Positions 34,721 to 43,732 of a stretch of 64,000 nt of DNA are shown in pieces (within the stretch, counting starts at the first letter, position 1; the number at the start of each line of letters is the position of its first letter). Below the pieces are notes generated by a model. The model worked only from the letters and a program-made list of their open reading frames with translations, did not search any database and had not been told where the DNA came from. Made by a program: the position numbers and the translations under genes. The stretch spans positions 62,001 to 126,000 of the forward strand of contig DKUU01000042.1 in assembly GCA_002490835.1 (NCBI GenBank), read 5' to 3'. Source of the DNA: Lachnospiraceae bacterium UBA7196. Lineage in GTDB: Bacteria > Bacillota > Clostridia > Lachnospirales > Lachnospiraceae.

Positions 34721-36304
34721 TCAGGCCATATAGTCTACCGTGCTGCCGTTTGCCTGCATCATCTCCACCTCGACCCGCTCCGCTTCTCCAAGCTCGTCAA
34801 GCTCTTCCTCGCCTAAGTCGTTCAGATCGATCCTGCGCGTACCGTTCTTTTTCGCGCTCTCTCTTCCCTGATCCGCCGTATCCTGTCCGTCGCCATACTG
34901 CTCGCCGTAAGAATGGTTCGCCACGGTCACTTCCACGGAATCGACCTTGAGGCCCTGCTCTTCAAACTGCTGTTTGAGCTGGATCATCTGTGTCTCTAAA
35001 ACTGCCTTTACGGTTTCGTTCTGCGCTGCAAACTGAGCCGTGATGACGCCGTCCTTCGCCGCGATCTGTACATGGACCGTACCAAGGCTCGCGGGATGCA
35101 GCTGCATCTCCAGTTCCTGCGTCTCGGGCTTTATGTTGAACTTCATGTAGTCCACGATCTGATCCATGATCTGATTCGTCTCAGGCTGTGTGTATACCGG
35201 CTGCTCCACCGGCGCTTCCGCCTCTGCCGTCTGCCCCGTAAGATGCTGCAGCAGTGCGCTTCCTGCGGATTGCTCTCCCGCATGAGGATTTTCCTGTCCC
35301 TGATGTTCTGCGCCCGCATCGTTCCTTTTCGCAACGGGTTCGGTCTCAGGCTTCGCCGTCTGTGTCACCTGCTCGCTCACGTGTTTCTCGCCGCTGGCAT
35401 CGTCCACCTTTACCTCAATCTGTACGGTGGCGCCGTCCTTTTGCACGGATACCGCATAGTCTTTCATGCCTTCCACGCTTACCTCTGGTTCCTCACCCAC
35501 AGGCGTCTGCACGTCAGGCTGCACGACTTCTGCCGGTGTCTCCTCCTTCGTCTCGCTCATGTCGGCCACCAGCTTTTCCAGTTCCTCCGGCGTAAGTGAA
35601 AGCTCCTCCTGTAAGGCGCTAAGCGTCTCATCCACCGCGGTGAAAAGCTCCTGCAAGTTACCATAGAGTGCTGCGTCGGTCACCAGAGCCACTTCGTCCG
35701 TCGTCTCCGAAAGCTGTAATAACAGCTGTTTCAGATTCTCAGGATCGAAGAGATCCACTGCCGTCAGTCCCAAGACTTCCATGGCTTCCTCCACTTTTTC
35801 AAGCGGAATCTGCATCACGTCGACGATCTCGGCGACCAGTTCTCCGGCTGCTTTCTCCACAGTCTCCTGTGTCGCAGCGTCTGTCTCTTTGCCATCCTCT
35901 GTCCCGGTAAGCCCTTCGCCTTTCTCCTCTTCGGTCGTCTTATCCTGCGCGCCGTCCGCGGCAGTTTTCGCTTCCTCAGAATCTTGAGTCCCGGCGGTCT
36001 GCTCCGTGCCTTCCTGCTTTTCCGCATCCTTCGGCTGCGCGGTCTCCTGCGCCTTATCCGCAGTCGCCTTAGCATTGTCCGTGCCTGCCTGCGTCTTCTC
36101 CACAGTCACCTGCACGTTCTGTTTCGGCGCCTGTGCCGCAGCGGAAGCGGCCGCCTGCGACTTCTGCATGCCCGCAAGCTGATCGCCCATCTTTGTCATG
36201 AGCTTATCGAAGCGTTCCTGTACGAATTCGTCCGTCTTGGCAGAGGTCTGGCTGCCCTGCACTGTGCCAAATGGCGACAGGGCTTTTACTTTGTCTACCG
36301 TCAT
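34721..36304 (-). CDS. fliK: Flagellar hook-length control protein FliK
   Basis: A 527-aa exported ruler protein. The first 370 residues are low-complexity (Gln/Glu/Thr/Ala-rich). The C-terminal Flg_hook domain (LEMQLHPASLGTVHVQIAAK, AVLETQMIQLKQQFEEQGL) contacts FlhB to switch export specificity. ATG 36304 with AAAGGAGG upstream is chosen over a GTG at 36349. It is probably the first gene read from the candidate sigma-D promoter at 36419-36444. Confidence 0.93.
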   Translation of the reverse strand: MTVDKVKALSPFGTVQGSQTSAKTDEFVQERFDKLMTKMGDQLAGMQKSQAAASAAAQAPKQNVQVTVEKTQAGTDNAKATADKAQETAQPKDAEKQEGTEQTAGTQDSEEAKTAADGAQDKTTEEEKGEGLTGTEDGKETDAATQETVEKAAGELVAEIVDVMQIPLEKVEEAMEVLGLTAVDLFDPENLKQLLLQLSETTDEVALVTDAALYGNLQELFTAVDETLSALQEELSLTPEELEKLVADMSETKEETPAEVVQPDVQTPVGEEPEVSVEGMKDYAVSVQKDGATVQIEVKVDDASGEKHVSEQVTQTAKPETEPVAKRNDAGAEHQGQENPHAGEQSAGSALLQHLTGQTAEAEAPVEQPVYTQPETNQIMDQIVDYMKFNIKPETQELEMQLHPASLGTVHVQIAAKDGVITAQFAAQNETVKAVLETQMIQLKQQFEEQGLKVDSVEVTVANHSYGEQYGDGQDTADQGRESAKKNGTRRIDLNDLGEEELDELGEAERVEVEMMQANGSTVDYMA

Positions 36305-36418
36305 TCCTGCTCTTTCCTCCTTTCTGCAGTTTTCAAGGTACTGTGGCACATCGCTGCGCCCTTATTTATATATAACGCGTGTTACTAAACGCGAAATATA
36401 TCAAAAATCCTATATTCT

Positions 36419-36444
36419 ATATCGGCGTTTTTCTGCGTTTCTTA
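36419..36444 (-). promoter_or_regulatory. Candidate sigma-D (FliA) promoter upstream of fliK
   Basis: TAAG (36441-36444), 15 bp, then CCGATAT (36419-36425) preceded by G: this matches the Bacillus sigma-D consensus TAAA-N14-16-CCGATAT with one mismatch. The -35 overlaps the stop codon of the ylxF-like gene. It lies in the only AT-rich gap of this part of the operon. Confidence 0.55.
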
Positions 36445-37347
36445 ATAGTCTGGATCCATGATTCGCGTTAATCTGGCCGCGATCTCCGCGTCCATTGCGC
36501 CCAGAATGCTGCCCCTGTCCTTGGAACTCATCTGACTAAGGATCTTTGCCGCCAGATCAAGATCTTCCGTCATAGCCTCAAAGATCTTCGCCGCCTTTTC
36601 AGCCTCCATATCCGCGTAAGCCTGCGCATAATTCTGAATCTGCTTATCCGCCTCGATCTGCTCGACCGCCTGCTTATACAGATACTCAGCCGTGGTGGGA
36701 TCCATGGTCTCGTAATATTTCTGGTACTCCTCCACGCCCGGACCATTTTCTGCGTAGATCACTTCCTCGTAAAACTCCGTCTTGATGCGTTCAAACTCTA
36801 TCTGTGCATCCTCAAAGGTCTGCAGTCTCTCGATCTCCGCACGCAGCTGTGCCAATTCCTCAGAGTCCACGGTGCTGGCCGCCTGCGCGTCCTCAAGCTG
36901 CAGTTCCAGCTCCTTTATGTAGTCTACAGCCTCCCGCAGACTCGTGTAGCCGCCGTAGGATTCTTCATCATCGGTCGTCACAGTCGTGTCCGTAGGCAGG
37001 ATTTTATTGACTACCGGCACATCCTTTAAAACAGGCGCAAGTACGCCGGAGCCGAAACCGCCTACATCCAGTTTGATGAGCAGGCAGAGGATCGCTACCC
37101 AGATTATTACAATAACAAGTGTTACGAAAAACACGGAGATACCGCCGCCTTCATCTTCATCAAGCTGCGCTTCCTGCTCGGAAATCTCCTTGGCACGCTG
37201 TTTTGCTTCCTTTTTCTGCGCCTTGCTGTCGTTTTTTAGCTTATTGCGCTCATCCTTTAATCGCTTTTTTTCCGCTTTTTTATCAATGGGCGGTTCCATC
37301 CCCATATTCATCGCTTCCGCTGCCATCTTCCTTTTCCTTTCCGCCAT
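36442..37347 (-). CDS. YlxF/MotE-like flagellar protein
   Basis: A 301-aa protein. The N-terminus is highly charged and cytoplasmic (KKAEKKRLKDERNKLKN), followed by one membrane helix (VFFVTLVIVIIWVAILCLLI). A coiled-coil (YIKELELQLEDAQAA onward) leads to a C-terminal MgtE-N-like domain (EKAAKIFEAMTEDLDLAAKIL, QMSSKDRGSILGAMDAEIA). This is the build of B. subtilis YlxF and of MotE-type stator chaperones, and the slot between fliJ and fliK matches ylxF. The start is uncertain. ATG 37347 has no Shine-Dalgarno and sits just behind three RNA hairpins; ATG 37326 has AAAGGAAAAGG upstream. Confidence 0.82.
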   Translation of the reverse strand: MAERKRKMAAEAMNMGMEPPIDKKAEKKRLKDERNKLKNDSKAQKKEAKQRAKEISEQEAQLDEDEGGGISVFFVTLVIVIIWVAILCLLIKLDVGGFGSGVLAPVLKDVPVVNKILPTDTTVTTDDEESYGGYTSLREAVDYIKELELQLEDAQAASTVDSEELAQLRAEIERLQTFEDAQIEFERIKTEFYEEVIYAENGPGVEEYQKYYETMDPTTAEYLYKQAVEQIEADKQIQNYAQAYADMEAEKAAKIFEAMTEDLDLAAKILSQMSSKDRGSILGAMDAEIAARLTRIMDPDY

Positions 37348-37351
37348 ATCT

Positions 37352-37470
37352 GAAGCGTCAGGCTGAAGATACGCGAACCGAATCTCAAATTCGGTTCTGC
37401 GATCAGAGGAATTTGTGACGCTTCTACACAAATTCCCGAATCAAAAATAAGATCATCAGACTTATTTTTG
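37352..37470 (-). ncRNA. Triple-hairpin leader between fliJ and the ylxF-like gene
   Basis: Three consecutive hairpins with perfect arms. A: CAAAAATAAG/CTTATTTTTG (37461-37470 with 37442-37451), covering the fliJ stop. B: GGAATTTGTG/CACAAATTCC (37427-37436 with 37408-37417). C: GAACCGAAT/ATTCGGTTC (37389-37397 with 37375-37383), extended by CGC/GCG past one bulged base. The loop of B (GAAGCGT) is complementary to ACGCTTC at 37353-37359, four to five bases before ATG 37347, allowing a pseudoknot. Confidence 0.65.
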
Positions 37471-37917
37471 ATTCTCTCCGCGCTGCCCGTAGGTATAGCT
37501 CGTAAGCTCATCCACGACCTTGGCCTCCGCCTTTTTCTCGTCCTCCAAAAATTGCAGCAGGGCCTTTTCCTTCAGCTTCTCGTGCATCTTGCGCTCCTGC
37601 ATGATCTCCGTCAGCTTCGCCCGCGCAAGCTCCAGCGCCTCCGCGGCTTTCATCACCTCAAACTGCTGCGCCGCGATCAAATCATCCATCACGATCAGGG
37701 CATTACGGTTATCCCGCAGATCGGTGACGCTCACCGCATCCTCCCGCATCCTTCTGCCCTCTTCAAAGTACGCTTCCTTCCTGTCAAACAGATTCTGCAG
37801 TTTCTCTTCTTCTTCCTGCATCCGCATCTGCGCCCTGCCGACCTCGATCTTGGCCTGCGTCTCAAGCTGATACTTGATATTCAGGATGCTCTGCATCCTG
37901 TACCTGAATTTCGCCAT
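37462..37917 (-). CDS. fliJ: Flagellar export chaperone FliJ
   Basis: A 151-aa all-helical coiled-coil protein (AKFRYRMQSILNIKYQLETQ start is characteristic) that contacts FliI and FlhA. Charged heptads run through the whole length and no membrane segment is seen. It lies directly after fliI (13 nt). Its last codons form one arm of hairpin A. Confidence 0.92.
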   Translation of the reverse strand: MAKFRYRMQSILNIKYQLETQAKIEVGRAQMRMQEEEEKLQNLFDRKEAYFEEGRRMREDAVSVTDLRDNRNALIVMDDLIAAQQFEVMKAAEALELARAKLTEIMQERKMHEKLKEKALLQFLEDEKKAEAKVVDELTSYTYGQRGENQK

Positions 37918-37930
37918 GGCCGGTCACCTT

Positions 37931-39259
37931 TTACTCCTCGTCCGTATCCGCAAAAAGTTCACGCAGCATGTTCACGGCATCTGTGTAGTCGTATTTGGCA
38001 TCCACATCCTGCATCAAAAATTCGTTCACAGCCTCGATCTTCTCAATCGCGTAGTCGATATTCTTGTTGCTGCCGCTCTTGTAAGCGCCGATATTGATCA
38101 GATCTTCCGCCTCGTTGTAGGTAGCGAGAACGTTTTTCAGCTTTCCCGAAAGAGCTTTATGTTCCTTATCCACGATCTGACTCATACATCTGGAAATGCT
38201 CTGCAGCACGTCGATCGCCGGATAATGATTCAAATGCGCCAATTTTCTGTTTAACATGATGTGCCCGTCCAGAATACTTCTGGCGGTATCCGTGATCGGC
38301 TCGTTCATGTCGTCGCCGTCCACCAGCACCGTGTAGAGGCCGGTGATGGATCCCACCGCCGCACAGCCCGCCCGCTCCAAAAGACGCGGCATTTCTGAGT
38401 AGACGCTGGGGGGATAGCCCCTCGACACCGGCGGTTCCCCGCTGGCTAAGCCAATCTCTCTTTGTGCCATGGAAAAACGGGTCAGGGAGTCCATCATCAA
38501 GAGGACGTCCTTGCCCTGATCCCTAAAGTACTCCGCGATCGCACAGGCGGTTTTCGCCGCCTTGTTTCTCTCAAGAGCCGATTTGTCCGAGGTGGCGACC
38601 ACCACCACGGAGCGGCGCATCCCTTCCTCGCCCAGATCCCTTTCCACAAACTCGCGCACCTCACGGCCGCGCTCGCCGATGAGGGCAATCACATTGATGT
38701 CCGCTTTTGTATTTCTCGCAAACATGCCCATCAGCGTGGATTTTCCCACGCCGGAGCCTGCAAAAATGCCAATTCTCTGACCTTTGCCCACAGTCATCAG
38801 GCCGTCGATAGCCTTCACTCCCAAAGGCAATACCTCGTCGATGATCTTACGGCTCATAGCGTCCGGCGGCTGTGCCTCCACACTGTAAGGTACGCCCGGC
38901 ATATACTCGCCGTCGATCCTGCCAAGGCCGTCTAAAACCTTACCCAAAAGGTCTTCGCTGACAGGCACCGTCAGAGGATTGCCCGTATTCTCTACGATAC
39001 ATCCCAGCCCGATGCCGTCGGTCTTGTCACAGGGCATCAGAAGCGTGCGTTTATCTTTAAAGCCGACCACCTCCGCCGTGATCGGCGGGAAATCGCTTCC
39101 GACCGGATAGATCACGCACAGATCCCCCAGCTTAGCCTCCGGACCCGCGGACTCAATGGTGAGTCCCACGACATTCTCCACCCTGCCCTTTTTCTTAAAA
39201 AACGTCTCATCCTTTATACTGCTGTATTTATAATAATTAATCGCCGGATTCATCCTCAA
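37931..39259 (-). CDS. fliI: Flagellum-specific ATPase FliI
   Basis: A 442-aa F1-beta-like ATPase that energises early steps of flagellar export. Walker A FAGSGVGKSTLMGMFARN, Walker B VLLMMDSLTRFSMAQREI and the ExxxxR-type GERGREVREFVE are intact. The substrate-loop motif GEPPVSRGYPPSVYSEMPRL is also present. It follows fliH by 12 nt. Confidence 0.97.
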   Translation of the reverse strand: MRMNPAINYYKYSSIKDETFFKKKGRVENVVGLTIESAGPEAKLGDLCVIYPVGSDFPPITAEVVGFKDKRTLLMPCDKTDGIGLGCIVENTGNPLTVPVSEDLLGKVLDGLGRIDGEYMPGVPYSVEAQPPDAMSRKIIDEVLPLGVKAIDGLMTVGKGQRIGIFAGSGVGKSTLMGMFARNTKADINVIALIGERGREVREFVERDLGEEGMRRSVVVVATSDKSALERNKAAKTACAIAEYFRDQGKDVLLMMDSLTRFSMAQREIGLASGEPPVSRGYPPSVYSEMPRLLERAGCAAVGSITGLYTVLVDGDDMNEPITDTARSILDGHIMLNRKLAHLNHYPAIDVLQSISRCMSQIVDKEHKALSGKLKNVLATYNEAEDLINIGAYKSGSNKNIDYAIEKIEAVNEFLMQDVDAKYDYTDAVNMLRELFADTDEE

Positions 39260-39271
39260 ACCTTTTCGATA

Positions 39272-40174
39272 CTAGACTTTTTCATAGGATAACACCTGTA
39301 ATTTCTTCGTTAATTCTTCCAACTGCGTGCCTACGCCGCAGTCAAAGATTCCGCCGTCCGTCTCGATCAGACAATCGCCTTTGGAAAGGGCAATATCCTC
39401 AATGATCTCGATCAGGCCGCGGCCGGCCACAGCGCCTTCCATCAGGGTCTGCTTCTGCATATTGACATGCGGATAATCGTCCGCCGACACATGTACGATA
39501 AAGGTCCTGCTGCTCTCCACCTTGCGCAGGGTGGAATCGATCAGATGTACCAGAATATCCCTGTTATCCATAAGATCCACGCCGAAGATATGGCTGTAGA
39601 CATCCGTGATCGTCTCGATAAAGCGCGGCTCCAGATTTTCTAAAAGTTCGTCATACTCAGCCTCCAGCGCGCGCCGCCTTTCAGCCAGCTCCTGCTTTAA
39701 GCCGTCCACCTCGGCCATACCTCTCTCGTAACCGGCCTCGTAACCCTGTCTGTTTCCTTCCTCAATGGCCTCGGCACGCAGGGACTCACCCTGACTGCGG
39801 GCGCCCGTCAAAATTCGTTCCGCCTCGGCCTTCGCTTCCTCTATAATCGCCTCCGCCTGCGCCTCAATCTCTTCGAGACTGGGACCCGCAGTTTCACCGG
39901 CCTTGATCACATTGGATGCGCCTTCTCCGTCTGCAAAGAGCACGTCTAATTCTTCGCCGGCAATGCCGCTTGTAAACTCTTCGCCGCTCTCCCCTTCCTC
40001 CTCTTCAAAGGAAGGCAGGGCGGACGCATTGGCCCTGCGAAGATTCTCCCATTTCTCGATGCGTTCCGCAACGAGGCTGTTGCTGTCTATCACGCATTTC
40101 TCTTCGCCTTCCACTCTGACCCAGCCGGCTTTATATAAATTCCGTTGCTTTGTATTAAACAATGATCTCGTCAC
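39272..40174 (-). CDS. fliH: Flagellar assembly protein FliH
   Basis: A 300-aa stator-like regulator of FliI. An acidic N-terminal region and a long central coiled-coil (EEIEAQAEAIIEEAKAEAER) are followed by the C-terminal FliH/V-ATPase E-type domain (SRTFIVHVSADDYPHV, KGDCLIETDGGIFDCGVGTQ). The start is taken as GTG 40174, overlapping the end of fliG by 20 nt, with AGAGG five bases upstream. A TTG at 40195 is less likely. Confidence 0.88.
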   Translation of the reverse strand: MTRSLFNTKQRNLYKAGWVRVEGEEKCVIDSNSLVAERIEKWENLRRANASALPSFEEEEGESGEEFTSGIAGEELDVLFADGEGASNVIKAGETAGPSLEEIEAQAEAIIEEAKAEAERILTGARSQGESLRAEAIEEGNRQGYEAGYERGMAEVDGLKQELAERRRALEAEYDELLENLEPRFIETITDVYSHIFGVDLMDNRDILVHLIDSTLRKVESSRTFIVHVSADDYPHVNMQKQTLMEGAVAGRGLIEIIEDIALSKGDCLIETDGGIFDCGVGTQLEELTKKLQVLSYEKV

Positions 40175-41177
40175 CTCCGCCTCTGGAGATAACAATTTCT
40201 GCAGCGTCTTCCAGTTTTCTGATGATATTTACGATCTTCTGCTGCGCTTCCTCCACGTCCTTCATACGGACAGGACCCATAAATTCCATATCTTCCTTGA
40301 TCATCACGGCCAGACGCTTTGAGAGGTTATTAAAGATCGCGTTCTGCACCTCTTCGTTGGAACCCTTCAGAGCGATCGCCAGATCGGAGTTATCCACATC
40401 ACGCAGCACACGCTGGATCGCGCGGTCGTCCAAAAGCAGGATATCCTCGAAGACGAACATCTTCTTTCTGATCTCGTCCGCAAGTTCCGGCTCCTCGATC
40501 TCCAACGTCTCCATGATATGCTTTTCTGTACCGCGGTCCACGGTATTTAAGATCTCTACGACAGCATCCACGCCGCCGATGATCGTGTAATCCTGATTCA
40601 CCAGAGAGGATAACTTGGATTCCAATACTTTCTCCACTTCCTTGATCACGTCCGGACTGGTTCTGTCCATGACGGCAATACGCTTGGTAACGTCCGCCTG
40701 CCTGTCGGGCGGGAGCGCCGAGACGATGATCGCCGCCTGACCGGGTGCCAGATAGGATAAGATGAGGGCGATGGTCTGCGGATGCTCGTCTTGAATAAAG
40801 TTTAAAAGCTGCGCAGCGTCGGCCTTTCTTACAAACTCGAACGGCTTTACCTGCAGGGACGCCGTCAGTTTGCCGATCACGTCCATTGCCTTCTCCGAAC
40901 CGAAGGATTTCTCCAACAGTTCCTTCGCGTAGTTGATACCGCCCTCCGCGATATACTGCTGCGCCAGACATACCTGATAAAACTCGTTGATCACGCTCTC
41001 CTTGAGCTGTGGCGTAATGCTTCTGGTATTGGCGATCTCCAGCGTCAGCTCCTCCACCTCGTCTTCTTTGAGGTGCTTAAAGATCGCCGCGGATTTCTCC
41101 GGTCCCAGAGCAATCATCAGGATAGCCGCCTTCTGAATGCCGGATATATTTTGGTCTGCCGACGGTCTAGCTGCCAT
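40155..41177 (-). CDS. fliG: Flagellar motor switch protein FliG
   Basis: A 340-aa rotor protein. The N-terminal domain (SGIQKAAILMIALGPEKSAA) binds FliF. The middle domain holds the EHPQ motif (FIQDEHPQTIALILSYL), and the C-terminal torque helix carries charged residues (LDDRAIQRVLRDVDNSDLA). All family landmarks are present and the length is normal. It follows fliF by 5 nt. Confidence 0.97.
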   Translation of the reverse strand: MAARPSADQNISGIQKAAILMIALGPEKSAAIFKHLKEDEVEELTLEIANTRSITPQLKESVINEFYQVCLAQQYIAEGGINYAKELLEKSFGSEKAMDVIGKLTASLQVKPFEFVRKADAAQLLNFIQDEHPQTIALILSYLAPGQAAIIVSALPPDRQADVTKRIAVMDRTSPDVIKEVEKVLESKLSSLVNQDYTIIGGVDAVVEILNTVDRGTEKHIMETLEIEEPELADEIRKKMFVFEDILLLDDRAIQRVLRDVDNSDLAIALKGSNEEVQNAIFNNLSKRLAVMIKEDMEFMGPVRMKDVEEAQQKIVNIIRKLEDAAEIVISRGGGDEIIV

Positions 41178-41182
41178 TTCAC

Positions 41183-42787
41183 TTACCCCCAGTCCTCATT
41201 TAACCAGTTGCGCAGCAGGTTCGCCGCAGCCTCCGGATTCTCTTCCACAAATTTATTGACAAGTCGCTTCTCCTCGGACTCATTCTCAGAGGAGATCTCT
41301 TCCAACTGTACATTAGACTGTAAAAGGGTCTCCACGGACAGTTCTTCCTCTTCCTCCTCGTGCTTCTCGCTGCGCATGCTCCTGAGTACCACAAAGGCAA
41401 GGAGCGCAAGGATCAGAATGATGAGCAGGATCTGTATGATATCCGTCGCCGTGATTGCGGAATCCTCCGCGTCAAAGAACAGATTTTCCGTGTAGGCCAC
41501 CAGTGCGATCTTATTCGCCGAAATGCCCGTGGCATTTGACACCACGGTCACAAAGGACTCATCCAGTTCGATCTTGGTGCGTTCCGCATTACTGAGCTTA
41601 TATTCCGCCCATGACACGCCGTCCAAAAGTCCCTGTGCCTTTGCGTCTTCCTCACGGATCACATTGTATCTGATCAGGGAAGCCGACAGGGAAGATGCGC
41701 TGTAATCGATCACCCCGCCTGTAGTTTCCGTCGTTGTAATTTCCTCATTCGGCAGATAGTCTCTGGAAGTCTCGCTCTGCGTGGAAACAGATCTGTTATT
41801 ATCCTCCAGCACATAGGTCGAGTCGTCATCGTTAGAGTCCGTTCCGGGAACGCCGCCAATACCGCTTACATTCTCAGCGTTAAAGAGGTCCTCGTGGCTC
41901 AAAACACCCTGCTGCTGTCCTTCCGCCGGCGTGTAGGTATGTGTCGTCTTCTTCTGGTTCGAGAAATCCAGCACCAGATTGGGCGAAACTTCCACATTGT
42001 CAAATTCATTCGTACCGAGGATCACCCTGCGCACATTGTTGATCACACTCTTTTCCGCTTCGCTCTTGACGGAGAGCTGGGAACTCGCAATGCCGGAAGC
42101 GGTGTAATTTTCATCTCCCGTAAAGAGCATATTGCCTTCCGTATCCAAAATGACAATATTATTCGTCGTCTTATTGCCAAGGGCTGTGGAGATCGCGCGC
42201 GCCAAATAGGCCGCGTTCTCCTGTGTGAACTCGTCCTTTAATTCAAGCTGTACCCAGGCGGAAGCTTCCTCTTCTTTGGCAATCAATGTCCCGTTATCCT
42301 TCGGGATATTCAGCTTGACACGCGCTCTCTTGATCGCCGTAAACATGGACAGGAAGTCGTTTGCCAACTGCTCTTCCATATATTTCCCGTATTTTTTCTC
42401 TTTATCGGACTCCGTGGTAGAAAAGCTGCCGTCCGTCACGTTCTCGATGCCGTAACCTGCCGGTTGGATATTGTTTGCGCCAAGCAGGACATTCGCCTTT
42501 CCAAGCTCTTTGTCCAAAATGGAAACCGTCAATCCGTCGTCCGTGATCTGATAATGATAGCCTTCCGCCTCCAAGAGATCTCTCACTTCCGAAGTCTCTT
42601 TCGTCGTCTCACACTCCCGGAGCAGTACGTAGCGGGGTTTGGTGATCATAGATACGATGACCACGATCGCAATGATCAATACCGCCACCACGCCGACGAT
42701 CAGGGTCTTTTGTTTCGCCGTAAAACGGTTCCACCATTCCAGTATTCGATTTCCTAATTCCTTTAGTTTCTCTAAGATTCTTTCCAC
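41183..42787 (-). CDS. fliF: Flagellar MS-ring protein FliF
   Basis: A 534-aa ring-forming protein with two membrane helices (VGVVAVLIIAIVVIVSMI near residue 35-52 and DIIQILLIILILALLAFVVL near 440-460). Between them are the RBM domains (FLSMFTAIKRARVKLNIPKD region). The C-terminal FliG-binding tail (RLVNKFVEENPEAAANLLRN) is conserved. It follows fliE by 44 nt. Confidence 0.97.
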   Translation of the reverse strand: MERILEKLKELGNRILEWWNRFTAKQKTLIVGVVAVLIIAIVVIVSMITKPRYVLLRECETTKETSEVRDLLEAEGYHYQITDDGLTVSILDKELGKANVLLGANNIQPAGYGIENVTDGSFSTTESDKEKKYGKYMEEQLANDFLSMFTAIKRARVKLNIPKDNGTLIAKEEEASAWVQLELKDEFTQENAAYLARAISTALGNKTTNNIVILDTEGNMLFTGDENYTASGIASSQLSVKSEAEKSVINNVRRVILGTNEFDNVEVSPNLVLDFSNQKKTTHTYTPAEGQQQGVLSHEDLFNAENVSGIGGVPGTDSNDDDSTYVLEDNNRSVSTQSETSRDYLPNEEITTTETTGGVIDYSASSLSASLIRYNVIREEDAKAQGLLDGVSWAEYKLSNAERTKIELDESFVTVVSNATGISANKIALVAYTENLFFDAEDSAITATDIIQILLIILILALLAFVVLRSMRSEKHEEEEEELSVETLLQSNVQLEEISSENESEEKRLVNKFVEENPEAAANLLRNWLNEDWG

Positions 42788-42831
42788 AGTAACTCTCTCC
42801 CTTTCAGCATCCCGTACTTAGCGGCTGAGAA

Positions 42832-43158
42832 TTAAACCTGCATCTGGATCAATTCCTTATATGCGTCCAGAAGCTTATCTCTGATCGCTACCGTGTACTG
42901 CAGCGCCGTGGAAGCTTTCGACAGCGCGATGGTGAGGTCGTGCGTATTCTCCGTCTCACCCAGCGCCCACTTGATCTTTTCGTTCTCCGCATCCGACAAA
43001 AAACTGTTCGTCGTGTTGATATTGTCGATCGCGGTATGTAACAAACTGTCAAATCCGTTTTCTTTATAGTCCTCGATCCTGGTCGTGGGCGCAGCCTTTG
43101 CTGCCTCCCGGATCACGCCCGAAGACACGTTATATAATTCCGTAATATCCAAAGCCAT
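42832..43158 (-). CDS. fliE: Hook-basal body adaptor FliE
   Basis: A 108-aa rod/MS-ring adaptor. It is short and helical, with the family C-terminus (ALQYTVAIRDKLLDAYKELI) and the central GFDSLLHTAIDNINTTNSFL stretch. It lies between flgC and fliF in the conserved flgB-flgC-fliE-fliF order. The 92-nt gap upstream of it shows no feature. Confidence 0.93.
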   Translation of the reverse strand: MALDITELYNVSSGVIREAAKAAPTTRIEDYKENGFDSLLHTAIDNINTTNSFLSDAENEKIKWALGETENTHDLTIALSKASTALQYTVAIRDKLLDAYKELIQMQV

Positions 43159-43250
43159 TTCCTATCCCTCCGCTGTTCCCCTATCTCAATATCTGTCCGG
43201 ATATTATAAATAACATCCGTAATTTATATATCCCCTGCTATTCAGGCCGC

Positions 43251-43700
43251 TTAGCCGTTATTCAATATATTCAGACCCATGGTCGCGATATTCTTGCTGG
43301 CGGTAAACGCCGTACCGTTTGCCTGATAAGCGCGGGTCGCGTCGATCAGGTTCGTAAACTCGGTGATGATATTTACGTTCGGATACATCACATAACCGTT
43401 CTCATCCGCATCGGGATGGGAAGGATCGTAGACCTTATTCCCCTCCGTCTTCGTATCCTCGTAGACGCCGGTCACCTTCACGCCGGTGCCTGAATAGCGA
43501 TCCCTCTCTTTTCTGAGTACCTGACGAAAAGGCGTCTGGGAGTTTTTCTCCTCAAACACCACGATCTTTCTGCGGTAGGGCGTACCGTCCTCCGTTCTCG
43601 TCGTATTCGCGTTCGCCACGTTCTGTGAGATCGTATCCATACGGAAACGCTCCGCCGTCATGCCGGTCGCGTTGATATCAAAAGCAGTAAACATTGCCAT
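43251..43700 (-). CDS. flgC: Flagellar basal-body rod protein FlgC
   Basis: A 149-aa proximal rod protein. The N-terminal helix with Asn motif (MDTISQNVANANTTRTEDG), the conserved VYDPSHPDADENGYVMYPNV and the C-terminal helix (EFTNLIDATRAYQANGTAF) are all canonical. It follows flgB by 32 nt. Confidence 0.97.
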   Translation of the reverse strand: MAMFTAFDINATGMTAERFRMDTISQNVANANTTRTEDGTPYRRKIVVFEEKNSQTPFRQVLRKERDRYSGTGVKVTGVYEDTKTEGNKVYDPSHPDADENGYVMYPNVNIITEFTNLIDATRAYQANGTAFTASKNIATMGLNILNNG

Positions 43701-43732
43701 GATGTTACCTCCTGATTATCTAAACTGTGTCA

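Noticed and set aside
37348..37431. N-terminal extension of the ylxF-like protein to 37431
   Set aside because: The extra 28 codons run through hairpins B and C and have no ribosome site, so the region is more likely untranslated leader.
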